DNA of 64,000 nt from Niebla homalea. Its lineage: Eukaryota > Ascomycota > Lecanoromycetes > Lecanorales > Ramalinaceae. Where the stretch lies: NCBI GenBank assembly GCA_019925105.1, contig JAHGAU010000026.1:372001-436000 (forward strand), written 5' to 3'. The translations under genes and the position numbers were made by a program. The stretch's first letter is position 1, and each line of letters opens with the position of its first letter. Positions 55,503 to 64,000 of the stretch are shown piece after piece. The notes below the pieces were generated by a model. That model saw only the letters and a list, made by a program, of their open reading frames with translations. It searched no databases and was not told the origin of the DNA.

Positions 55503-56083
55503 GGTGCAATTACGCTTCATATCGAGGTGGGCAATACCTATCATGTATGAAGTACCCATCTGTAGTATCGTTGATTGAACATGCTGCCGATGAAGTTGTG
55601 AACTGGCCTTTACAAATTGACTTTGCTCAAACAAATTGGTGAAGCACTGGCGCTTGCGAGGCGGAACCCTGAGTGGCCCAAACAGCGGGAAAAGCAGGGT
55701 CGGTGCCCCGCCCGAGGAGGTCCTCCGGATCTGGGTCGCTGTGACGCAGCGACCCTGTTTATGCGACTGGTCACTGGTGGGGTTTGGGGGATTTTCCCTG
55801 CTGTTACTCTTGCGCAGCTGCGCTTCTCGGAGCTGTCTTGGCGACTTGCGGTTCCCCCCCGACTGGTTCATTTTCACCCGTTTGGGCGTTTTGCAATACC
55901 TTTCTTCTCTTTTCACACATGCAATCTTTTTTCTTTCCATTTACTTTCGTATATATTCAAATTCTAGGTATTCAGAGTATCCTCAGTATTTCGGCTTCAT
56001 TCGGTGCCCACTCACGAAACCATAGACGTTTCATCTGGTCCGCGAATTGACCGCCTCGGTTTTAGAATGATGCATCAGCGGTA
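55503..56083. other. Intergenic, promoter of the following gene
   Basis: 581 bp. CT-rich tract near 55900-55950, common in fungal promoters. No gene. Confidence 0.5.
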
Positions 56084-58659
56084 ATGCACGAACCCGAGCC
56101 CCAGTCATCCCCCAATATGCAGGTTCTTCCTGCCACCCAGGAGTCAATGTGCATACCCCTCTCGCCGACCCTTACGAATCCTGACATGATCCTCCCTTTC
56201 GATGACCACTCCTCTGCCGACTCATCACCTTCTACTCCTCGGCGCCCACAGCAACTATTGTCGCCACCCATGGGCGAGGAGAGACATGCACGATCGGGGT
56301 CCACGGAACACAGGAATCGATTGAAGCATTCAGGGCAGAGCTTGAGCCCCTTCCGCAATGGCGTGCTGTCCTACGGAGACGGTCAAGCAAGAGCTCGGTC
56401 GAACTCTGACAGAGGTCGTATAAAATTCGAGAATTCCAAACTGTCCTACGTCCCGAATGGCGAGGGACCCAAGGGTGGCGCGCCCGTCTTGAGAGAAGAG
56501 CAGAGCGGTTCGAGTTTGGATCGACTTGCTGAAAGCCCAGAAGAGGTCGAGGACCCAATTCAGCACCTGTACAGGACGCCGTCCGTCCTCGATGAGGATG
56601 AGAATCACCCGGACTCGCATGCGGCCATGACGAGGAGAGCGGAGGAGATCTTGGCTAATGCCAAACAGAGACTCAACGTAAGACTGAGCCTTTGGAGGGA
56701 CCCGTGCACCTCTTGCTGATATGATCTTGTCAGAATATGGAGGGCAACCTCAATCGCGCGCGGACTACTCTCGCCTCTCGACCCTCCTCTTCCATGTCAT
56801 CAATCGCCGACCGCGAACCAGTCTCGCTATACACCTTACAGAAAGAGCGCAGGGCCAACAAGGGGTTCTCCCGCCTCAAGCATCGCCAAGCCAGCTCCTC
56901 GCTCAAAGAGGATCATCAGGGCCACATGAGAGTCTTCAGTGAAACAGCAGTGCCTTCTTCGCTACAAACGACTGGCCAAGAGCGACAATTCGAGGGAGAT
57001 ACTGCTGGTCGAGATCGCAGCTCGGAGCCCATGCACAATTGGTTTTGGAATGGATTGAATCGCTCGACCAGTCTGGCTGATCGACATAAAAAAGGCCTGC
57101 AGCCACTAAATGAGGATGGACCGGCTCCAAACACTTTTGCTAGACAAGGTATTGAGGAGGAGCAGGAGGAGCAGGAGGAGCAGGAGGAGGAAGAGGAGGA
57201 AGAGGAGGAAGATGCTGAAGACGTTACAGCGGGAATGAATGAGCCTGAATCAGATCGAAATGCATCGATGGCTTTCCACTCCAACAGTGTACAAAAAGCT
57301 GGGTTGAGCAGGGCACGATCCACCAACCAGATGCGAGATCTACGAGACCAGGTTTCTGATCTGAAGGGCAAAATTTCTACGTTGAAGCAAAGAGCAAGGG
57401 AAGACAGCATGCGAAGACGTAGCTTGCAGAGCCTACGAACACCCAGTCCCTTGAACAATGCCGACCAAGACTATTCCAAAGTCCCACTAGCGGAAGTGCC
57501 GAATCGAAGTCCAGGCCTGAGCCCGCTAGCAGCAGTAGAGCAAGATCCACGGTCTGGTCCAGTCGCGACCCAGGAGACTGATGAACGTCCTGCGACTGCG
57601 CCTGAGGCTCGGGTATCTTTACAGAACGGGCAGAAAGCCGCAGTGGCGGACAATGACTCTGGGGTGGATGTGCATGATTCCCCCACGCAGAAGCAAGAGC
57701 CTGTGCCACTGGCAGAGATACCGCCAGAACCAGAATCGCTTCTACCGTATGACTTCATTGAACGGAGTGCGTTTTCGCAGGACAGCAGCCAAGAAGAGTC
57801 GCCGAAAGACTCGGACGAGGAGCCTCAGACAATAACAACAGAGCAAAGACTCAGCAAAGACATTGGCAGGGATGTGGAGGTCGAACCACCCTCAAACGAG
57901 GTAGAAGACAGCCTCTACGATGCCCAAGACTACCATGAAACCATTGGCGAGCGACATGAGGACCGTGAAGATGCGTTCGATTACGAGCACTTTTTCCTCC
58001 ACAGCTCCATGGGCCATTACGGGCGTCAAAGAGGCAGCACTCAGAGCTCCAATTATTCTCAAGAGACAGAAAGACCACCTACCATGGTCCTTGGCGACTC
58101 CCCGGTCGAGAAGGAGGAATCGCCCGGCCGGCACATGCGGAATAACAGCTACGATTCGGTGTCCAGTCAAGCGACATTTGCTACCGCGATCGAAGGCGAT
58201 GGCAAGGAAGAAGACGAGGAATGGACCCCTCGACAGACCATGGCAGGGACCTGGCTGGTGGATCCACCGGTCGATCAACAAGTCAACGGACACCACCACA
58301 TCAGGAGCCATTCCCATAAAGCAGATGAATTCAAGCGGGAGCGTTCGACCAAGAAGCATCGCAGAGAACATTCCGTCACGGAACAGGGGGTCACAGCCCC
58401 GGCAACAGATTTGCCTGACCTTCTCACTTATCTCGCCCTTGTGGCATCGAAAGAGACTGGGGAGGCAGGGAAAGGATTCAGGCTTAGCGACAGTGACAAG
58501 GAGCTTGCCAACAGGGTAGTCAAGAGTTTGGCAAAGGTGTGCGGCGAGCTCACTTCACTTGATTCCGGGGGCGGGAAATACGAGGCCAGAGTTTGCCGGC
58601 GGAAACTGGATACTGCCCGACGATATCTCGATGGCGAAGTCAATGGTGAGGCTTTTTAA
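56084..58659 (+). CDS. Large disordered conserved fungal protein with coiled coils
   Basis: Unrecognised. Exons 56084-56677 and 56734-58659 (56-nt intron, phase 0); 839 aa. Ser/Pro-rich N-terminus, then HAAMTRRAEEILANAKQRL joined to NNMEGNLNRARTTLASRPSS and KERRANKGFSRLKHRQASSS, which look like conserved motifs. A Glu/Gln tract (about 355-378, GAGGAGCAG units) is followed by a coiled coil MRDLRDQVSDLKGKISTLKQ (about 415-440). A long acidic middle lacks features. The C-terminal 80 residues look folded: LPDLLTYLALVASKETGEAG and SDKELANRVVKSLAKVCGEL. No signal peptide or membrane segment. A cytoskeletal or polarity role would be speculation. Confidence 0.75.
57152..57210 (+). repeat. GAGGAGCAG / GAGGAAGAG coding microsatellite
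   Basis: Tandem nine-base units encoding EEQEEQEEQ and then EEE runs. In frame, so length changes would be tolerated. Confidence 0.9.
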
Positions 58660-59080
58660 GGCAGGGTTTCATCCTGGACTGGCGTCATATCGGTTTGCCT
58701 TATCATGCCAAAGCTGCATGCATAAGCTGCATGCATATATTGGGGGAAGATTTCGAGCCACATACTATACCCATTTCTAACTTCTGTATGGCTATATACT
58801 TGAATATACCACATCCCTCTATGTTAGCCTAATAATAATTTAAAAAATAACTCCAGCATTTGTTCATGTTTTACAAATCCTGCCACTCTACGACCGTTTC
58901 CACCCCCTCTCTGCTTCCCCTGAAAAGCAGAAAAGCAAGCCGCCGCATTGCCGCATCTAGCCGAGAAACGTCACCTCCCCTTCCCCTTCCTTGCCCACCT
59001 CCAAATCCCCCAGCCTACAAAAATTACTGACCCTCCCTATGCAACGACAATGACTCTCCAGCACAGACTAATGGGCCACC
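58660..59080. other. Intergenic
   Basis: 421 bp. A 10-bp GCTGCATGCA-like direct repeat is near 58710-58730. Otherwise nothing. Confidence 0.5.
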
Positions 59081-60784
59081 ATGCGATCCCAATACCGCCA
59101 CCTCCTGCCGCTAGAAAAGCACTCCCGCCAATCCGGTAGCCGCTTCCCCCGCCGGCGGGCCTTCCACACCTCACCCCAACGCTTACTCCAACCCACCCCC
59201 CTCATCCTCCTCCAGCCCACCCATGGAAGGTCACTCCAACCCACCACCCCCTCGCTCCTCTTCCACCCCACTCCACCCAATTTCCTCCACCCCACTCCAC
59301 CCAATTTCCTCCACCCCACCAGCCCGAACCTCACCCTCCGCCCCTTCATCCTCTCCGACCCGGGCGAGGGCATCAAGGAAGTGCAGATCATCCAATGGTT
59401 CGTGCGCCCGGGGGCGCGCGTCGAGCAGTTCGACAAGATCTGCGAGGTCGCGAGCGACAAGGCGAATATCGAGATCACCTCGCGGTATGATGGCGTGGTG
59501 AAGGGGTTGAGGTGGGAGCAGGATGATGTGGTGCCCGTTGGGGGGGTGTTGTGTGATATTGAGGTTGAAGGCGGGGAGGGGGAGGATACCGCGGAGGGGG
59601 TTGAGAGTGGGGAGGGGAAGGATGCCCAGGAGGGGGTTGAGAGTGGGGAGGGGCAACAAGCGGGGGAGGCGGGGAGGAAGCCGCAGCTGCAGAGAGCTGT
59701 TGAGGATAGAGGGATGGGGAGTGGGAGGGATGAGGTGAAGGGGCGAGGGGATGGGGAAGCGGTGGAGCGGGTCCAGGGGGAGGGCAGGCACGCGGGTCTT
59801 GCTACGCCGGCGGTCAGAGGTCTGCTCAAGGAGATGAAAGTGGACATCATAGATGTCAGAGGCACCGGCAAGGACGGGCGCGTGCTCAAGGAAGACATCC
59901 ACAGGCACGTAGCAGAACGCGATGCCACGGCAGAGAAGACTCCTCCAGCAGCGACTTCGGGAATCACATCTGGACGGCCAACGCAACGATCCGCCTCTCT
60001 GGAAGTGGATTCACCGCAGATCGAAGAACCCATCGCTTTGACCAACATCCAACATCAAATGTTCAAAACCATGACCCGCTCCCTCACCATCCCGCATTTC
60101 CTCTACGCGGACGAACTCGATATCAGCGCCCTCTCTCTGCTCCGTAGACGGCTCAACAATGGGGTGGATGGGTTGAGTGCTAAGGGTACTCTGCCACCCC
60201 AAAAGCTCTCCTACCTCCCCTTCATCATCAAAGCCCTCTCCCTCGCCCTCTGCGATTTCCCCCTCCTCAACGCCCGCATCGCCCACCCCTCCCCCACCGA
60301 AACCCCGCAACTTATCCTCCGCACCAACCACAACATCGGTGTCGCGATGGATACCCCGCAAGGCCTCCTCGTACCCAACATCAAAAACGTGGCCGCTCGC
60401 TCCATCGCCGACATTGCCGCCGAAATATCTCGTTTGCAAGGTCTGGCCAAAGAGGCGAAGCTGAGCGCCAAGGATCTAACAGGCGGGACCATCACCGTGA
60501 GTAACATCGGCAGCATCGGCGGGACGTATGTGGCACCCTTGATTGTGGCGAGTGAGGTTGCGATTCTGGGGGTGGGCAGGGCGAGGGTGGTGCCGGCCTT
60601 CATTGATGACGATGATGATGATGGTGGCGGTGGAGGCGATGTGAGAGTGCGGAGGAAGGAGGTCATGAATTTCAGCTGGAGCGCCGATCATCGGGTCGTG
60701 GACGGAGCGACGATGGCGCGGACGGCGGAGCGGGTGAGGGGGTTGGTGGAAAGCCCGGAGACGATGCTCACACGGTTGAGATGA
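59081..60784 (+). CDS. Branched-chain alpha-keto acid dehydrogenase E2 (dihydrolipoyl transacylase)
   Basis: Mitochondrial matrix enzyme of Val, Leu and Ile breakdown. Single exon, 567 aa. Residues 1-85 are an Arg/Ser/Pro-rich, acid-free leader with HPTPPNFL repeats. The lipoyl domain is about 87-160, with the lipoylated Lys127 in EVASDKANIEI. A Gly/Glu-rich linker with a 12-residue repeat (about 170-215) follows. The E1/E3-binding domain is about 238-275 (ATPAVRGLLKEMKVDII, VRGTGKDGRVLKEDI). The catalytic domain starts near 325 (HQMFKTMTRSLTIPHFLYAD) and contains GVAMDTPQGLLVPNIKNV, GTITVSNIGSIGGTY and the active-site SADHRVVDG (His537, Asp541). The order fits BCKDH E2 rather than pyruvate E2, which has a different DHRVVDG context. 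A poly-Asp insert is near 506-511. Confidence 0.94.
   Translation: MRSQYRHLLPLEKHSRQSGSRFPRRRAFHTSPQRLLQPTPLILLQPTHGRSLQPTTPSLLFHPTPPNFLHPTPPNFLHPTSPNLTLRPFILSDPGEGIKEVQIIQWFVRPGARVEQFDKICEVASDKANIEITSRYDGVVKGLRWEQDDVVPVGGVLCDIEVEGGEGEDTAEGVESGEGKDAQEGVESGEGQQAGEAGRKPQLQRAVEDRGMGSGRDEVKGRGDGEAVERVQGEGRHAGLATPAVRGLLKEMKVDIIDVRGTGKDGRVLKEDIHRHVAERDATAEKTPPAATSGITSGRPTQRSASLEVDSPQIEEPIALTNIQHQMFKTMTRSLTIPHFLYADELDISALSLLRRRLNNGVDGLSAKGTLPPQKLSYLPFIIKALSLALCDFPLLNARIAHPSPTETPQLILRTNHNIGVAMDTPQGLLVPNIKNVAARSIADIAAEISRLQGLAKEAKLSAKDLTGGTITVSNIGSIGGTYVAPLIVASEVAILGVGRARVVPAFIDDDDDDGGGGGDVRVRRKEVMNFSWSADHRVVDGATMARTAERVRGLVESPETMLTRLR
59261..59331 (+). repeat. 24-bp coding tandem repeat in E2 leader
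   Basis: Nearly three copies of a 24-bp unit encoding HPTPPNFL in the mitochondrial leader of the E2 gene. Confidence 0.85.
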
Positions 60785-62395
60785 AAGTCCGCCGAACGAG
60801 GGCCTTGTGCGAAAAAGAATAAGTGATGAGAAAGAAATGTCAATGGTGAAGCTGGCAGAGAGCTCGTGTTTGTTCCTATCTCGTATACCGGTCCCTGCCC
60901 CCTTCTCTCCCGTCACATTCTTCCTCCACCCACCCCCCGCAGCGTTACAAAACCACGTAGCTCCCCTAGATCCATCGCCGGTATATGCCATCGCCACGAT
61001 TCAAAACCAAATTAGGACACCAAGACTCTACTACATCGTCCGTGGAAATCAATATCGACCAACAAAGCCCCCCCCAACAAACCCTGCAGTAAAGGAAGTA
61101 CGTAAGTAAATAAGTAAAGTTTTTCAAACGACCCAGAGAATCCCATCTTAGGATGGCAAACAACAACAACAACAACAAGAACGCTATCCCCCCCCTTCCC
61201 CGGGCGGACGGGCCAAAGCTTCACGAAAGGGATGGATGCATATGAGGGGCAGGGGCTATGTATATACGGGCATAGGGGCATACGGGGATGCCTATTCGTT
61301 AGTGTTGGGGGGTGTCGGGGGGTGTGTGTAAACGCCACACACAAGAAAATAGGAATGTGTGTGTGAATAGCGATCTAAAAGATACACCATTCTTGCGCAC
61401 ACCATGAGAAAGAGAAGTTGCTGCTTAATACTCTCGCGGCAGCAAAGTTAGGGTGTTAGGGCATTGGGGGGTTTGGGGGGGGGGCTGTATCAGCAGTAGG
61501 TAAGGTAGGTTAGGTTAGGTTCAGGTAAAGGCTCGGAGGCGGGTATTTGCGACTGGCACGATCTTTGAGAGAGACATATGGATAGATATTTTATTATGGA
61601 AAACTGGTGGGGGATATGAATGGTTGCGGTATTGCGGGGCAAATAATATGCTGGAGGGGGGGTGTCTTGCGGCATGATGGGGAAGGGAGGGTAGCAAAAA
61701 GGGGCACATTTCTTTTTTGAATGAACCTGGGTGTTTAGATAACCAGATAGAAAACACAAATTTTGTTCAAATGTTTACTCGTCAAGTATGATAGGTATGT
61801 ATGAGTGGGCGAATTTTCCCTTGGGTTGAGAAAGGGAGATGCATGATGCAAGAGGCGAACGTGGGTTTTTTCGAGCCTCAATGTTTGACTGACGAGTCAA
61901 AATTAGAAGTTGTATTTTCCTGGAGAAGAGTCTGAGGCTGAAGTGAAGTCAATGAATTTTTGGAGGGGTGATAGGGGTAGTGGTGGTTGGTGGTGGTGGG
62001 GAGTTGTGGATGAGAGCAGGCCACGTTGGCATGATAGGAGGGTTTTTGATAAAGGGGAAACGTGTGGCATTCTCTTGGACAGAGTCTGGTTGGTGAGAAC
62101 GTGGGACGGCAAAAGTGTCGATGGAATGGGTTCTCAAGAGGTATTGACTTTGGGGGAATTGGGAAGGCCAGCAATTGAATGCCAGCTCACCATACATGTG
62201 TTCGATATCAAGGCGAAACGCTAACAGCGATGCTGACATGGACTGCATGCATATGTACGGTATCTCTCCAAACCAAAAAGATCCGCAGATCTCAACCCCT
62301 TTATCTTGCATAAACCGTTGTGTGCCGGAAAAAAAAAAAGAGACCCACAATCTTCAAGACCTCGAAACCTCGTCCATTAGTATCATAATGATCAC
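60785..62395. other. Intergenic, low-complexity
   Basis: 1.6 kb between convergent genes. Contains an AAC-type microsatellite (about 61149-61170) and poly-G/C tracts (61188-61200, 61470-61485). Three TTAGG-like units at 61507-61520 are too few to call telomeric. No gene. Confidence 0.5.
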
Positions 62396-63218
62396 TCACA
62401 TCACAGCAACGAGCCCCAACACCCCCACCACCCCCATCACCCCGGCCGCAATGACCCCCGTTGGCCTCGCCGCATCATTCCCCCCAGCCTTCGCACTCGT
62501 CGCCGCCCCTTGCCCCGCCTGACTCGTCTTCGCGCCATCCGCCTCACTCGCCATGGTCGCACTCGTCATCACGGTCATCGCGCCACCACTACCACCACCA
62601 CTTGTCCCCGTGCCCCTGGTCGTCGTCGCCGCACTCCCTCCCTCCATCGTCGTAGCATCAGCTTGCTGCGCACTACTCAACACCTTCTCCCCCGTCGCGG
62701 CCCCCTTGACCGCTCCCGCCGCCCCCGCAATCTCGCCGAACCCGGTATACGTGTGCAGGTAGCCGCGCACGTCCGTGGGCAGGCCCGTGAACCAGCTGGG
62801 GCTGCTCCCGGCACTGAATTGTTTCTCAAAGGATGACGCGTAGGATGGGTTGTTGACGATGCTGGAGACGAAGCCCGAGGGCGCCGCGGTGAGGAGGATG
62901 GAGAGGACGGAGGGGGTGGGCAGGGCGGAGGCGAGGGAGTTGGCGAGGGGGCCGAGGGAGAGGAGGACGGCAGGGTCGGTGGGGAGGGCTGTTATGCCGG
63001 CGAGGGAGGCTCTGCAAGGGGGAAGGATTAGTTTATGATTGGGGAGTGAGGGAGGGCGGCAGTATGGGAGAGAAGGGACCGTACAGCTGCAGAAGCTGGG
63101 AGACGTCGGCTTGGCGCTTTTCGATCTGAATGATGTGGCGCTCTTCTATTACGGGCGCGGGGGACGCGAGGGATGTAGTGAGGAGGGCGAAGAGGGTGAT
63201 GGCTGTCGTTGTGTACAT
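62396..63218 (-). CDS. Secreted GPI-anchored surface protein
   Basis: Exons 63218-63085 and 63011-62396, 73-nt intron (GTACGG donor); 249 aa. N-terminal signal peptide MYTTTAITLFALLTTSLASP with likely cleavage after AS-A, then a short propeptide ending in KR (EKRQADVSQLLQ). The middle is a small Ala/Leu/Pro helical domain (LPTDPAVLLSLGPLANSLAS, FVSSIVNNPSYASSFE, WFTGLPTDVRGYLHTYTGFG). Then a Ser/Thr/Gly/Ala-rich stalk, and a hydrophobic C-terminal tail (GVIAAGVMGVVGVLGLVAVM) preceded by a small-residue omega-site region, as expected for GPI attachment. No enzyme motif. Likely a cell-wall or membrane surface protein; the function is unknown. Confidence 0.82.
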
Positions 63219-64000
63219 GGCTGTTGTGTGAATCTGCTGACGTCGTTGCCCACAGTTTCAGTATTGCGGTTGGACTATCAGATGATCTCGTAGCCAAGGT
63301 TGAGAGAACCAATGTGTGAACGAGAGATGGCGACGATGACCGTAAAAGCTTCGTTACTATATACAAAAAGAAAAGAGAATAGAAAAGCGCTTAGGCGCAA
63401 TAGTGATATAAATACATGGGTAAGATTGAAATCTGCCGTCGCCTTCCAAGTTTCTTGAATACGTCTTTGCCGGCTTGGCCCTTTATTGGCGCAATCTCGA
63501 ATGATCAGCGCACAGCCACTGTGGCTGATGACGATCCGGATATCAAGCTTTAGTCTAGTATCTACCGAGCCAATCAGATCAATATCAAAATGTTACCATC
63601 GGACGCTCCTTTTTTGGGTCGTGACACTCCCCCTTCTCCACGACACTGTGACGATTGCCCATATTGTATGCCAAGCGCCTTACCGATCGCTTACACCCGT
63701 GCGAGGTCCATGATTGCCACTTTGGTGCTAGGCTTTTTTTGAGACTCGAGTTTTGTCGAGATAAGCCTTGTACTCTATTTCTAGCATGCTTGAATGATGG
63801 TTGCGCCTTGCACTATTCACATTAGACTAGAACCTTGCCGGATATTGATTTCACTACCGCACCGTCTTCTTCATGCTCAATAGCCATTGTGAATAAATAC
63901 TCATCAGGGTAAGATGGCTGCTTATCGAACGTGATCGGCATCATGGCACCCACAAAATGAGACTTAAACGCCAACAGGTACTCCACGTCTAGGGAATGAT
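63219..64000. other. Right edge, no gene recognised
   Basis: Promoter of the GPI-protein gene and further sequence of about 780 bp. Might hold the end of a gene beyond the window; nothing could be supported. Confidence 0.45.

Noticed and set aside
59068..60048. 326-codon open frame antisense to BCKDH E2
   Set aside because: Pro/Ser/Leu-rich shadow without domain; the plus strand encodes a clear enzyme.
61497..61525. Interstitial telomere repeat (TTAGG-like)
   Set aside because: Only about three imperfect units and not the usual TTAGGG array.
1..64000. CRISPR array, bacterial-type operon, transposon with terminal repeats
   Set aside because: No spaced repeats, no polycistronic layout, and no transposase, reverse transcriptase or terminal repeats seen; the DNA is fungal nuclear.

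Overview
The window is nuclear DNA of a filamentous ascomycete (Pezizomycotina). The evidence is short GT-AG introns of about 50-260 nt with CTRAY-like branch points, TIM54, ATP10 and SFT2 housekeeping genes, and typically fungal families: a Cot1/Cbk1 NDR kinase, a CON-6-type peptide, an RGS-LOV photoreceptor, a NACHT/STAND gene, a CorA-like fungal membrane protein and a Hmp/HerA-like fungal ATPase. I cannot place it below that level; Dothideomycetes is only a guess. Gene models were built by hand by joining exons on reading frame, splice signals and protein-family continuity.

Layout. 0-5.6 kb is core: TIM54 (-) divergent from the NDR kinase (+), then a small CON-6-like gene (-). From about 5.6 to 24.7 kb the character changes. 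This is a gene-poor accessory block with relics and damaged genes: a CHAT-domain relic that has lost its catalytic Cys, a frame-broken CorA-like membrane protein, a kinase C-lobe fragment, a secreted-protein pseudogene with several stops, diverged repeats, a candidate Pol III structured RNA, a P-loop ATPase that looks intact, a gene broken by a 17-bp duplication, and a NACHT (NLR-like) pseudogene.

24.7-46.6 kb is again core: aldo-keto reductase, bHLH regulator with a long upstream region, SFT2, a conserved mitochondrial-looking protein, ribosomal protein L35, the Golgi SNARE GOS1, ATP10, a family X DNA polymerase and an RGS-LOV protein. 46.6-50.6 kb is mostly empty, with one RRM-like exon pair. 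50.6-63.2 kb carries gluconokinase, a LURP-one/tubby-like protein, PUF6, a large disordered protein, the E2 subunit of branched-chain keto-acid dehydrogenase and a GPI-anchored surface protein.

Connections. TIM54, ATP10, the BCKDH E2 and possibly the AKR serve mitochondria. SFT2 and GOS1 both act in Golgi traffic. L35 and PUF6 both concern the 60S subunit. Divergent pairs (TIM54/NDR kinase, L35/GOS1, ATP10/PolX, LOR/PUF6) share compact promoter regions of about 0.27-0.66 kb. The accessory block groups domain types known from fungal allorecognition and immunity (NACHT, CHAT, CorA-like, kinase), mostly as relics; it is the most interesting part of the window.
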